Assembly (NCBI RefSeq): GCF_001039005.1
Contig: NZ_LDWR01000033.1
Location: 1-64,000, forward strand
Reading direction: 5' to 3'
Length of the DNA: 64,000 bases
Source of the DNA: Burkholderia cepacia
GTDB lineage: Bacteria; Pseudomonadota; Gammaproteobacteria; Burkholderiales; Burkholderiaceae
The position numbers and the translations under genes were made by a program. Positions 52,059-60,822 of this stretch are shown here, piece after piece. Within the stretch, counting starts at the first letter, position 1. Each line of letters begins with the position of its first letter. The notes under the pieces were generated by a model that was given only the letters and a program-made list of their open reading frames with translations, was not told where the DNA came from and made no database searches.

Positions 52059-52206
52059 GGTAGGAGCGACGATGCGAGAGCAAACCGGCATTTTACCGGA
52101 CTGCCGCCGCCGGGCTGCGCATCCGACGCGATGGCGGCCATATGACGCGCGCGATGGCTCCGTTATGATCGGACGCTCATATCGAACGAAACGAAGGAGG
52201 AGACCG

Positions 52207-53007
52207 ATGAAACCATTCGCCACGCTCGCCGCGGTCGCGTTGCTTTGCTGCGCCGCCGCGCACGCGCAGACCGGCGCGGGCGCCGCCGCGGCCGCACCGG
52301 GCGCCGGCTCGCGGCTCGACGACGTGCTCGCGCGCGGCGCGCTGCGCGTCTGCACGACGGGCGACTACAAGCCGTATTCGTACTACCGCGCGGACGGCCG
52401 CTTCGAGGGCATCGACATCGACATGGCCGAATCGCTCGCGAAGTCGCTCGGCGTGAAGACCGACTACGTGAAGACGAGCTGGTCGAACCTGACCGGCGAT
52501 TTCGTCGCGAAGTGCGACATCGCGGTGGGCGGCATATCGACGACGCTCGAGCGCCAGAAGCGCGTGTTCTTCACGCGGCCGTACGTCGTCGACGGCAAGG
52601 CGCCGATCGCACGCTGCGCGGACGCCGACAAATACCAGACCGTCGCGCAGATCGACCGGCCCGAAACGCGCGCGATCGTGAACCCGGGCGGCACCAACGA
52701 GCGTTTCGCGAAGCAGTATTTCCCGCACGCGAACCTGACCGTCTATCCGGACAACGTGACGATCTTCAAGCAGATCCTCGCGGGCAAGGCCGACGTGATG
52801 GTGACGGATGCGTCCGAGACGCTGCTGCAGCAAAAGCTGAATCCGGGCCTGTGCTCGGTGCATCCGGACAAGCCGTTCCAGTTCGGCGAGAAGGCATACA
52901 TGGTGCCGCGCGGCGATGTGGTGTTCCAGCAGTACGTCGACCAGTGGCTGCATCTCGCGCTGTCGACCGGCGAATATCAGGCAATTTCGGACAAGTGGCT
53001 GAAGTAA
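52207..53007 (+). CDS. Periplasmic PheC-like cyclohexadienyl (prephenate/arogenate) dehydratase or related binding protein
   Basis: A 266-residue exported protein of the type 3 solute-binding fold. A signal peptide ends at AHA (about residue 21), followed by SRLDDVLARGALRVCTTGDYKPYSYY and VNPGGTNERF. In P. aeruginosa PheC, which arose from an amino-acid-binding protein, a Glu in the TNE region is catalytic, and the present protein keeps that glutamate. A periplasmic dehydratase is therefore possible, but an ordinary amino-acid-binding role is not excluded. AAGGAGG seven to eight bases before ATG 52207 is an excellent start signal. It is divergent from hemE. Confidence 0.78.
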   Translation: MKPFATLAAVALLCCAAAHAQTGAGAAAAAPGAGSRLDDVLARGALRVCTTGDYKPYSYYRADGRFEGIDIDMAESLAKSLGVKTDYVKTSWSNLTGDFVAKCDIAVGGISTTLERQKRVFFTRPYVVDGKAPIARCADADKYQTVAQIDRPETRAIVNPGGTNERFAKQYFPHANLTVYPDNVTIFKQILAGKADVMVTDASETLLQQKLNPGLCSVHPDKPFQFGEKAYMVPRGDVVFQQYVDQWLHLALSTGEYQAISDKWLK

Positions 53008-53331
53008 GCGAGCCGGTGCGCGGCGGCCGATAACGGGCACCGACCCCGTGGCCGCCGCCCGTAAAAGTAGCTGCGCGGCGGCGGCCGGCCGACCGCCGTT
53101 ACACTTCGACGCCGCACGCCAGCGGCGAGAAACCCGCCCGAAACCGCCGAATTGGCCGAACGGCCGACTTCCGCGTATTCCAATCACGTTTCAAAATCTT
53201 TCCGACGAATGAATCGTCATGCGCGGTATCTGCCGCGCGGCGCACTTTCTCGCGTGCAAATAGGCAGTTCATCGAGCCTGATACGCATGAAAAACGCATC
53301 GTGCGCATGCGATGAAAACGCTGAGGAAAAT

Positions 53332-53442
53332 ATGGGTAAAAATGACCTTTTTCAGAATCCCGAAAACAGCAAAAAATCCCGGGAAGCCTTATCTGGCGGG
53401 CGTTACAACCTGAAACACTTTGTTACCGCGACGGGTCATTAA
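53332..53442 (+). CDS. Candidate small ORF, 36 residues, unknown
   Basis: A 36-residue frame begins at ATG 53332 with GAGGA about six bases upstream and lies in an A/T-rich stretch whose composition differs from the neighbouring genes. Its protein, starting MGKNDLFQNPENSKKSREAL, is basic and Asn-rich and matches nothing I recognise. Codon use is not like that of the flanking core genes, which could mean either chance or acquired DNA. Treat it as a hypothesis. Confidence 0.25.
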   Translation: MGKNDLFQNPENSKKSREALSGGRYNLKHFVTATGH

Positions 53443-53603
53443 TTCGCCCACAATGGCCTCAACGGTTTCAACACGGATGCGGTCTCGTGTGCCAAGTGTG
53501 AGCGGACGCGAAGCGCTGCGAGCCAGTCGGTCACGTACCGAAGCCCTTCCCAGGGGCATCCCTGTTGGAGTCGTTTCCGGCCCCCCGCCGGACTCGGTTT
53601 CAT
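53439..53603 (-). CDS. Candidate small ORF, 54 residues, unknown
   Basis: A 54-residue frame starts at ATG 53603 with a good AGGAG (53615 to 53611) seven bases before it. The peptide begins MKPSPAGGRKRLQQGC and is basic with several Trp and Leu residues; no family is recognised. It lies antisense to the putative plus-strand transcript that ends at 53671, so the DNA may encode an RNA on one strand and a peptide on the other, or neither. Confidence 0.3.
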   Translation of the reverse strand: MKPSPAGGRKRLQQGCPWEGLRYVTDWLAALRVRSHLAHETASVLKPLRPLWAN

Positions 53604-53647
53604 CTTTGGTCTCCTCGCGCTAACCCCGTAGCGTGTGGTTTTTAGCG

Positions 53648-53671
53648 GGCTAATAAGCCCGCTTTTTTTCG
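53648..53671 (+). terminator. Orphan intrinsic terminator
   Basis: AGCGGGC-TAATA-AGCCCGCT followed by a run of T on the plus strand is a textbook terminator. The nearest plus-strand gene ends about 640 bases upstream, so it may end a small RNA or a very long 3' untranslated region. On the minus strand no T run follows. Confidence 0.85.
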
Positions 53672-53737
53672 TCCATCGAAAACGCAATTGCCCGCAGGCC
53701 GTTGCGCTTTTTTTTGGCCGCCAGCCGCCAAGCCGAT

Positions 53738-55465
53738 TTACGCGGTCTTCTGCACGTCGAGCTTCAGTTCCTCGATCATCCGGTCGCGCATTACGAACTT
53801 CTGCACCTTGCCCGTCACCGTCATCGGCAGCTCGTCGACGAAGCGGATATAGCGCGGAATCTTGTAGTGCGCGATCTGCCCGCTGCAGAACGCACGCACG
53901 TCGTCCTCGGTCATCTGCTCGTCCGCGCGCAGCACGATCCACGCGCACAGCTCCTCGCCGTATTTCGCATCGGGCACGCCGAACACCTGCGCGCTCTGGA
54001 TCTTCGGATGCCGAAACAGGAATTCCTCGATCTCGCGCGGATAGACGTTCTCGCCGCCGCGAATCACCATGTCCTTCAGCCGGCCGACGATGTTGCAGTA
54101 TCCGTCCGCGTCGAGCGTCGCGAGATCGCCCGTATGCATCCAGCCGTCGACCAGCACCTCGCGCGTCTTCGTGTCGTCGTCCCAGTAGCCGAGCATCACC
54201 GAATAACCCTTCGTGCACAGCTCGCCCGTCGCGCCGACCGGCACGATCTCGCCGCTCGGATCGACGATCTTCACTTCCAGATGCGGCTGGATGCGCCCGA
54301 CCGTCGTCGTGCGCTTCTCGAGCGGATCGTCGGTCGAACTCTGGAACGACACGGGGCTCGTCTCCGTCATCCCGTACGCGATCGTGATCTCCGACAGGTG
54401 CATCTGCGACACGACGCGCTTCATCGTCTCGATCGGGCACGGCGAGCCGGCCATGATCCCGGTGCGCAGCGTCGACAGCTCGAAGGTTGCGAACTGCGGA
54501 TGATCGAGCTCCGCGATGAACATCGTCGGCACACCGTGCAGCGCGGTGCAGCGCTCGTCGGCCACGGCCGCGAGCGTCGCGACCGGGTCGAATGCCTCGC
54601 CGGGGAACACCATCGCCGCGCCCTTCGACACGCAGGCGAGCACGGCCAGCACCATCCCGAAGCAGTGGTACAGCGGCACCGGAATGCACAGCGTGTCCTG
54701 CTCGGTGAAACGCATCGCCGTCGCGATCGAGCGCCCGTTGTTGACGACGTTGCGATGCGTGAGCGTCGCGCCCTTCGGGCTGCCGGTCGTGCCGCTCGTG
54801 AACTGGATGTTGATCGCGTCGGTGGACGTGAGCGTCGCGCCGATCGCATCGAGCAGCGCGGAATCGACCGCCTGGCGGCCGCGCGCCATCAGGTCCGCGA
54901 AACGGAACATGCCGGCCGGCGCGACGTCGCCCATCGACACGACCGTGCGCAGGCTCGGCACGCGTGCCGCATGCAGGTCGCCCGGCGTCGCGGTCGCGAG
55001 CTCCGGCGCGATGGTCTGCAGCATCTCGACGTATGCGGAAATCTTGAAGCGCTCGGCCGCGATCACGGCCTTGCAGCCGACCTTGTTCAGCGCGTATTCG
55101 AGCTCCGACAGCCGGTAGGCCGGATTGATGTTGACGAGCACCGCGCCGATACGGGCGGTCGCGAACTGCGTCAGCAGCCATTCGCTGCGGTTCGGCGACC
55201 AGATACCGACGCAGTCGCCCTTCACGATGCCGAGCGCGGCCAGGCCGGCCGCCAGCACGTCGACCTCGTTCGCGAACTCGCGCCAGGTCCAGCGCACCTG
55301 CTGCTCGCGGAACACGACGGCCAGGCGATCGGGAAAGCGGCCGGCCGTGTCGAGCAGGAAACGGCCGATGGTCGCTTCGGATAGCGGCACGTCGGTCGCG
55401 CCGCGCACGTAAGACAAGCCGTTTTCGGGCGCGATCAGCGCCGCTACGCCAAGGTCTGCTGCCAT
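53738..55465 (-). CDS. Acyl-CoA synthetase (AMP-binding, medium/long-chain fatty acid type)
   Basis: A 575-residue ANL-superfamily ligase. Motifs in order are FTSGTTGSPKGATLTHRN (P-loop), AYGMTETSPVSF, GWMHTGDLATLD, GRLKDMVIRGGENVYPREIEEF, and the C-terminal TVTGKVQKF with the adenylation lysine. It belongs with FadD-type or related acid:CoA ligases of beta-oxidation. A second, shorter ligase lies at 41098-42609, but the two are different subfamilies. GGAG before ATG 55465 supports the start. It lies alone, with the atp operon terminator about 190 bases upstream. Confidence 0.92.
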   Translation of the reverse strand: MAADLGVAALIAPENGLSYVRGATDVPLSEATIGRFLLDTAGRFPDRLAVVFREQQVRWTWREFANEVDVLAAGLAALGIVKGDCVGIWSPNRSEWLLTQFATARIGAVLVNINPAYRLSELEYALNKVGCKAVIAAERFKISAYVEMLQTIAPELATATPGDLHAARVPSLRTVVSMGDVAPAGMFRFADLMARGRQAVDSALLDAIGATLTSTDAINIQFTSGTTGSPKGATLTHRNVVNNGRSIATAMRFTEQDTLCIPVPLYHCFGMVLAVLACVSKGAAMVFPGEAFDPVATLAAVADERCTALHGVPTMFIAELDHPQFATFELSTLRTGIMAGSPCPIETMKRVVSQMHLSEITIAYGMTETSPVSFQSSTDDPLEKRTTTVGRIQPHLEVKIVDPSGEIVPVGATGELCTKGYSVMLGYWDDDTKTREVLVDGWMHTGDLATLDADGYCNIVGRLKDMVIRGGENVYPREIEEFLFRHPKIQSAQVFGVPDAKYGEELCAWIVLRADEQMTEDDVRAFCSGQIAHYKIPRYIRFVDELPMTVTGKVQKFVMRDRMIEELKLDVQKTA

Positions 55466-55654
55466 GAATGTCTCCGTCCTTTTTGTCTGATCGGCCCGTG
55501 CGCACTTCCGGCGCCCGCCTCCACCGCCGCGATCGCGACGGACAGCCTCACCGCGGATGATGACCCGCTCTGCTGACAACACTCTGACATCAAATCGCAG
55601 CGGACGGATGAAATAGCACGACCGGACGAAACGATCTGGCGCGCAAACGGCGGA

Positions 55655-55682
55655 CGAAAAAAAAGCAGCCCGAAGGCTGCCT
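55655..55682 (-). terminator. Intrinsic terminator of the ATP synthase operon
   Basis: On the minus strand GCAGCC-TTCG-GGCTGC (55680 to 55665) is followed by eight T residues. It begins 29 bases after the atpC stop and ends the whole atpIBEFHAGDC transcript. Confidence 0.92.
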
Positions 55683-55708
55683 TTCTTTCGCGGGATACGC
55701 GGCGCGGC

Positions 55709-56134
55709 TCAGTGCCGGCTGCGAATCTTCGCCAGACGCTGGATCGCCTCGAGCTGCGCCATCGCGGTCGCGAGCTCGGATTGCGCTTTCGCGAGGTCGA
55801 GATCCGACTTCGCGTTCTGCAGCGTTTCCTCGGCGCGCTTGCGCGCTTCCTCGGCTTTCGCCGCGTCGAGGTCCTTGCCGCGGATCGCGGTATCGGCGAG
55901 CACCGTCACGGCACCCGGCTGCACTTCGAGAATGCCGCCCGCGACGAACACGAATTCGTCGTTGCCGCCCTCGACTTCGATGCGCACCGCACCCGGACGA
56001 ATCCGCGTGATCAGCGGCGTGTGGCCCGGCAGAATGCCCAGTTCACCCGCTTCGCCCGGCAGCGCGACGAATTTCGCCTGGCCCGAGAAGATCTGCTCTT
56101 CCGCGCTGACGACGTCTACTTTGATGGTTGCCAT
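55709..56134 (-). CDS. atpC: ATP synthase F1 epsilon subunit
   Basis: A 141-residue epsilon subunit with an N-terminal beta-sandwich (KVDVVSAEEQIFSGQAKFVALPGEAGELGILPGHTPL) and a C-terminal helical hairpin. It links the rotor to F1 and inhibits ATP hydrolysis. ATG 56134 is the start. The gap to atpD is 148 bases, far larger than elsewhere at this end of the operon, and is filled by three palindromes (56148-56270), so atpC may be expressed at a different level. Confidence 0.97.
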   Translation of the reverse strand: MATIKVDVVSAEEQIFSGQAKFVALPGEAGELGILPGHTPLITRIRPGAVRIEVEGGNDEFVFVAGGILEVQPGAVTVLADTAIRGKDLDAAKAEEARKRAEETLQNAKSDLDLAKAQSELATAMAQLEAIQRLAKIRSRH

Positions 56135-56147
56135 ATCGACTCCTGTC

Positions 56148-56270
56148 GGCGGGAGTGAGTGCTTTGGCACTTACCCCCGCCCCATGCCGCAGTTGGCAAG
56201 AGTTAGCGCCTCAGCACTGACTCTTGCCCTGCGGCGGTCGGCGGGAGTGAGCGCTTCAGCGCTTACTCCG
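56148..56270 (-). repeat. Three related palindromes between atpD and atpC
   Basis: Three imperfect hairpins of about 35 bases stand in a row: 56148-56181, 56195-56228 and 56240-56270. Each has a left arm of the type GGCRRGAGTKAGYGC and a short loop ending in a GC-rich complementary arm. They differ at compensated or wobble positions (for example TGC/GCA against CGC/GCG), which suggests that structure rather than sequence is kept. They may act as REP-like elements, RNase stops or transcription attenuators. Confidence 0.75.
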
Positions 56271-56282
56271 ATCACATGACCC

Positions 56283-57677
56283 TTACTGGATCTTCTTGGC
56301 CTTTTCGAAGGCTTCGTCGATCGTGCCGACCATGTAGAACGCCTGCTCCGGCAGGTGATCGCACTCGCCGTCGACGATCATCTTGAAGCCACGGATCGTT
56401 TCCTTCAGCGGCACGTACTTGCCCGGCGAGCCCGTGAACACTTCAGCAACGTGGAACGGCTGCGACAGGAAACGCTGGATCTTACGTGCACGTGCGACCG
56501 ACAGCTTGTCTTCCGGCGACAGTTCGTCCATGCCCAGAATCGCGATGATGTCGCGCAGTTCCTTGTAGCGCTGCAGCGTCTGCTGAACGCGACGGGTGAT
56601 CGTGTAGTGCTCTTCACCGATCACGTTCGGGTCGATCTGGCGCGACGTCGAGTCGAGCGGGTCGACCGCCGGGTAGATACCCAGCGAAGCGATGTCACGC
56701 GACAGAACGACGGTTGCGTCCAAGTGGCCGAAGGTCGTAGCCGGCGACGGGTCGGTCAAGTCATCCGCAGGGACGTACACGGCCTGGACCGACGTAATCG
56801 AGCCCTTCTTGGTCGACGTGATGCGCTCTTGCAGCTTGCCCATTTCTTCAGCCAGCGTCGGCTGATAGCCCACTGCCGACGGCATACGGCCGAGCAGTGC
56901 CGACACTTCGGTACCGGCCAGCGTGAAACGGTAGATGTTGTCGACGAAGAACAGCACGTCGAGGCCTTCGTCACGGAAGTGCTCGGCCATCGTCAGGCCG
57001 GTCAGCGCGACGCGCAGACGGTTGCCCGGCGGCTCGTTCATCTGGCCGTACACCAGCGCGACCTTGTCGAGAACGTTCGAGTCCTTCATTTCGTGGTAGA
57101 AGTCGTTCCCTTCACGGGTACGCTCGCCCACGCCCGCGAACACGGAGTAACCGCCGTGTTCCTTCGCGATGTTGTTGATGAGCTCCATCATGTTGACGGT
57201 CTTGCCCACGCCAGCACCACCGAACAGACCGACCTTGCCGCCCTTTGCGAACGGGCAGATCAGGTCGATGACCTTGATACCCGTTTCGAGCAGTTCGGTC
57301 GACGGCGACAGTTCGTCGAACGCCGGTGCCTTCTGGTGGATCGAGCGGGTGTGTTCGCTCTCGATCGGGCCAGCTTCGTCGATCGGACGGCCGAGCACGT
57401 CCATGATCCGGCCGAGGGTCGGCTTGCCGACCGGCACCGAGATCGGCTTCCGCGTGTTCTTCACCACCAGACCGCGGCGCAGGCCGTCGGATGCACCCAG
57501 ACAGATGGTCCGGACCACGCCGTCGCCCAGCTGCTGCTGGACTTCGAGCGTCAGTTCCGAGCCATCGAGAATAAGCGCGTCGTAGATCTTCGGCATGCTG
57601 TCGCGCGGGAATTCCACGTCGATAACGGCGCCGATGCACTGTACGATCTTGCCTTCTACCAAAGCAGCAGTACTCAT
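56283..57677 (-). CDS. atpD: ATP synthase F1 beta subunit (catalytic)
   Basis: A 464-residue catalytic subunit. Walker A is GGAGVGKTV, the catalytic site includes VGERTREG, and EMGKLQERITST and the DELSEED-equivalent region MDELSPEDKLSV are also present. It binds and makes ATP at the three catalytic interfaces with alpha. It stands 66 bases after atpG and is followed by the palindrome region and atpC. Confidence 0.98.
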   Translation of the reverse strand: MSTAALVEGKIVQCIGAVIDVEFPRDSMPKIYDALILDGSELTLEVQQQLGDGVVRTICLGASDGLRRGLVVKNTRKPISVPVGKPTLGRIMDVLGRPIDEAGPIESEHTRSIHQKAPAFDELSPSTELLETGIKVIDLICPFAKGGKVGLFGGAGVGKTVNMMELINNIAKEHGGYSVFAGVGERTREGNDFYHEMKDSNVLDKVALVYGQMNEPPGNRLRVALTGLTMAEHFRDEGLDVLFFVDNIYRFTLAGTEVSALLGRMPSAVGYQPTLAEEMGKLQERITSTKKGSITSVQAVYVPADDLTDPSPATTFGHLDATVVLSRDIASLGIYPAVDPLDSTSRQIDPNVIGEEHYTITRRVQQTLQRYKELRDIIAILGMDELSPEDKLSVARARKIQRFLSQPFHVAEVFTGSPGKYVPLKETIRGFKMIVDGECDHLPEQAFYMVGTIDEAFEKAKKIQ

Positions 57678-57743
57678 CGCTTTTCCTTTAAATACCTGAT
57701 TCTTTACTCGCGCAAAGGCGCAGTTGTCGTCCCGGGCGCGCGC

Positions 57744-58619
57744 TTAAACAGCGGCTGCGCCGCCGACGATCTCCGACAGTTCTTTCGTAATCGCGGCCTG
57801 ACGGCTCTTGTTGTACACGAGCTGCAGTTCGCTGATCACCGTCTTCGCGTTGTCGGACGCGGCCTTCATCGCGACCATGCGCGCCGATTGCTCGGACGCC
57901 ATGTTCTCCGCGACGGCCTGGTACACCAGCGCCTCGACGTAACGCACGAGCAGTTCGTCGACGACTGCCTGCGCGTCCGGCTCGTAGATGTAGTCCCACG
58001 ACGTCGACGGCGTGCCGTCATCCGTTTCGAAGTGTTCCGACGACAGCGGCAGCAGTTGCTCGATCACGGATTCCTGCTTCATCGTGTTGACGAAGCGCGT
58101 GTACGCGATATAGACCGCCGACAGCTTGCCTTCCGAGTACAGATCGAGCTGCGTCTTCACGGCGCCGATCAGCTTGTCCAGGTGCGGGGTGTCGCCGAGG
58201 TGCACGACCTGCGACATCACCTTCGCGCCGAAGCGGTTCAGGAACCCGAGGCCCTTGCTACCGATCGCGGTGGCTTCGACCTTCTGGCCCTTCTCTTCCA
58301 GCTCCTTGAACTTCTGCACCGTCGCACGCAGCACGTTGGTGTTCAGACCACCGCACAGACCCTTGTCCGTCGTGACAAGGATGATGCCGGCCGTGTTCAC
58401 GCCTTCGTTCGCCACCATGAACGGGTGGCGGTACTCCGGGTTCGCGCGGCTCATGTGCGCGGCGATGGCACGGACCTTGTCCGCGTACGGACGCGCTGCG
58501 CGCATGCGTTCCTGCGCGCGGCGCATCTTCGATGCGGCCACCATCTCCATCGCCTTCGTGATCTTGCGCGTGTTTTGCACGCTCTTGATCTTGCCGCGAA
58601 TTTCCTTCATTCCAGCCAT
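57744..58619 (-). CDS. atpG: ATP synthase F1 gamma subunit (rotor shaft)
   Basis: A 291-residue gamma subunit that forms the rotating shaft inside the alpha-beta hexamer. N-terminal MKEIRGKIKSVQNTRKITKAMEMVAASKMRRAQ and C-terminal ARMVAMKAASDNAKTVISELQLVYNKSRQAAITKELSEIVGGA are the family hallmarks. It lies 71 bases after atpA and 66 bases before atpD in the same operon. Confidence 0.98.
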   Translation of the reverse strand: MAGMKEIRGKIKSVQNTRKITKAMEMVAASKMRRAQERMRAARPYADKVRAIAAHMSRANPEYRHPFMVANEGVNTAGIILVTTDKGLCGGLNTNVLRATVQKFKELEEKGQKVEATAIGSKGLGFLNRFGAKVMSQVVHLGDTPHLDKLIGAVKTQLDLYSEGKLSAVYIAYTRFVNTMKQESVIEQLLPLSSEHFETDDGTPSTSWDYIYEPDAQAVVDELLVRYVEALVYQAVAENMASEQSARMVAMKAASDNAKTVISELQLVYNKSRQAAITKELSEIVGGAAAV

Positions 58620-58690
58620 AGCTTGCTCCTTGACCGAAGCGGCGCGGGCGCATCACGCAACCCGCGCGGCCTCAGTGTGTCACTCGCGGA

Positions 58691-60232
58691 TCAATAGGCA
58701 CCGGACTTCTTGAAGGATTCGATCGCCGCGCGCAGCGCGCCTTCGTCGTCCTTCGAGAGATCCTTGGTGTCTTCGATGCGCTTGATGAGGTCAGCGTGGC
58801 TGGTCTTCAGGTTGTCGCGCAGGCCCTTCTCGAACGCCAGCACTTGCTTGACGTCGAGGTCGTCGAGGTAGCCGTTGTTTGCGGCGTACAGCGACACGGC
58901 CAGTTCCCACACCTGCAGCGGCTGGTACTGCGGCTGCTTCAGCAGTTCCGTCACGCGGCGGCCACGCTCGAGCTGCTTGCGGGTCGCTTCGTCGAGGTCC
59001 GATGCGAACTGCGCGAATGCGGCGAGTTCACGGTACTGCGCGAGGTCGGTACGGATACCGCCCGACAGCTTCTTCACGACCTTCGTCTGAGCGGCGCCAC
59101 CGACTCGCGACACCGACACGCCGGCGTTGATTGCCGGGCGGATGCCTGCGTTGAACAGGTCGGTTTCCAGGAAGATCTGGCCGTCGGTAATCGAGATCAC
59201 GTTCGTCGGAACGAACGCGGTCACGTCGCCTGCCTGCGTTTCGATGACCGGCAGTGCCGTCAGCGAACCGCTCTTGCCCTTCACTTCGCCGTTCGTGAAC
59301 TTCTCGACGTACTCTTCCGACACGCGAGCCGCACGCTCGAGCAGACGCGAGTGGAGATAGAACACGTCGCCCGGGTACGCTTCACGGCCCGGCGGGCGGC
59401 GCAGCAGCAGCGAGATCTGACGGTATGCCCAGGCTTGCTTGGTCAAGTCGTCATAAATGATCAGCGCGTCTTGGCCGCGGTCGCGGAAGTATTCGCCCAT
59501 CGTGCAACCGGCGTACGGTGCCAGGTACTGCATTGCGGCGGAATCCGATGCCGAAGCGGAGACGACGATCGTGTATTCCATCGCGCCCGTTTCTTCGAGC
59601 TTGCGAACCACGTTCATGATCGACGAAGCCTTCTGGCCGATCGCGACGTAGATACAGATCAGGTCCTTGCCCTTCTGGTTGATGATCGCGTCGAGCGCCA
59701 CCGCGGTCTTGCCGCACTGACGGTCGCCGATGATCAGCTCCCGCTGGCCACGGCCGATCGGCACCATCGCGTCGATCGACTTGATGCCCGTCTGCACCGG
59801 CTGCGACACCGACTTACGCCAGATCACGCCCGGAGCGATCTTTTCGATCGCGTCGGTCAGCTTTGCATTGACCGGGCCCTTGCCGTCGATCGGGTTGCCG
59901 AGCGCATCGACCACGCGGCCGATGAGTTCCGGACCAACCGGGACTTCCAGAATGCGGCCCGTCGTCTTGACGATGTCGCCTTCCGAGATGTGTTCGTATT
60001 CGCCGAGAATCACCGCGCCGACCGAGTCGCGCTCGAGGTTCAGCGCGAGGCCGAACGTGTTGCCCGGAAACTCGAGCATTTCGCCCTGCATCACGTCCGA
60101 CAGGCCGTGGATACGCACGATACCGTCGGTCACGGAGATCACGGTGCCCTGGTTGCGAACGTCTGCGCTCGCTTCAAGGCCCTGGATCCGGCTCTTGATC
60201 AGCTCGCTGATCTCAGAGGGATTGAGTTGCAT
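58691..60232 (-). CDS. atpA: ATP synthase F1 alpha subunit
   Basis: A 513-residue nucleotide-binding, non-catalytic subunit. Walker A is GDRQCGKTAVALD, with the family signature PAINAGVSVSRVGG near the C-terminal half and the arginine finger in this stretch. It alternates with beta to make the F1 head. Spacing to atpH upstream is 48 bases. Length is typical. Confidence 0.98.
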   Translation of the reverse strand: MQLNPSEISELIKSRIQGLEASADVRNQGTVISVTDGIVRIHGLSDVMQGEMLEFPGNTFGLALNLERDSVGAVILGEYEHISEGDIVKTTGRILEVPVGPELIGRVVDALGNPIDGKGPVNAKLTDAIEKIAPGVIWRKSVSQPVQTGIKSIDAMVPIGRGQRELIIGDRQCGKTAVALDAIINQKGKDLICIYVAIGQKASSIMNVVRKLEETGAMEYTIVVSASASDSAAMQYLAPYAGCTMGEYFRDRGQDALIIYDDLTKQAWAYRQISLLLRRPPGREAYPGDVFYLHSRLLERAARVSEEYVEKFTNGEVKGKSGSLTALPVIETQAGDVTAFVPTNVISITDGQIFLETDLFNAGIRPAINAGVSVSRVGGAAQTKVVKKLSGGIRTDLAQYRELAAFAQFASDLDEATRKQLERGRRVTELLKQPQYQPLQVWELAVSLYAANNGYLDDLDVKQVLAFEKGLRDNLKTSHADLIKRIEDTKDLSKDDEGALRAAIESFKKSGAY

Positions 60233-60280
60233 TATTCGCTCCTGATAGTCAATTCTGTTGCGTGCCGACTGCCTGGGCGC

Positions 60281-60820
60281 TCAAGCGCTCAAGGCTGTCT
60301 GCATGCTGGCGAGCCGCGCGCGGACCGAGGTATCGAGCACTTCGTCGCCGACCGTCACGCGCACGCCGCCGATCAGCGACGCATCGGTCTCGACCGTCGG
60401 CTTCAGTTTGCGCTTGAACTTGCGTTCGAGGCTGGCGATGAGGTCGGTGAGCTGTGCGCCTTCGAGCGGAAACGCGCTGACGATCTGCACGTCTGCCGCG
60501 CCTTCGCGCGCATTCTTCAGCTCGTCGAACTGCGTGGAGATTTCCGGCAGCAGCGCGATACGGTGATTTTCGACCAGCATCTGCACGAAGTTCTTCGCTT
60601 CCGCGCTGGTCGCGAGCGGCGATTTCACCGCGGCGAGCAGCAGCTCGTTGACCTGTGCGCGACTCACTTTCGGACTCGACGCGACAGACAGCACTTCGGG
60701 CAGGTGCGCAACCTGAGCCAGCTCTTGCACGAGCGTGGACCAGGCGGCGATATCACCACCCTCGGCCACGCGGAACAGCGCTTCTGCGTAAGGGCGGGCG
60801 ATGGTTGCAAGTTCGGCCAT
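60281..60820 (-). CDS. atpH: ATP synthase F1 delta subunit
   Basis: A 179-residue delta subunit that ties the top of F1 to the peripheral stalk. It opens with TIARPYAEALFRVAEG and closes with LIGGVRVTVGDEVLDTSVRARLASMQ, the family's strand-helix end. It is only two bases from atpF, so translation is close-coupled. Confidence 0.97.
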   Translation of the reverse strand: MAELATIARPYAEALFRVAEGGDIAAWSTLVQELAQVAHLPEVLSVASSPKVSRAQVNELLLAAVKSPLATSAEAKNFVQMLVENHRIALLPEISTQFDELKNAREGAADVQIVSAFPLEGAQLTDLIASLERKFKRKLKPTVETDASLIGGVRVTVGDEVLDTSVRARLASMQTALSA

Positions 60821-60822
60821 GA

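Larger units (their letters stand above)
53008..53737. other. Gene-poor region with A/T-richer middle, no firm gene
   Basis: 730 bases separate the PheC-like gene from the acyl-CoA ligase. The middle part (about 53180-53450) is clearly A/T-richer than its surroundings and holds two candidate small ORFs, listed separately. A strong plus-strand terminator at 53648-53671 has no annotated gene before it. Confidence 0.7.

Noticed and set aside
53440..53671. 6S RNA
   Set aside because: The stretch ends in a terminator, but I cannot find the 6S long hairpin with central bubble, and the neighbours do not match the usual 6S context.
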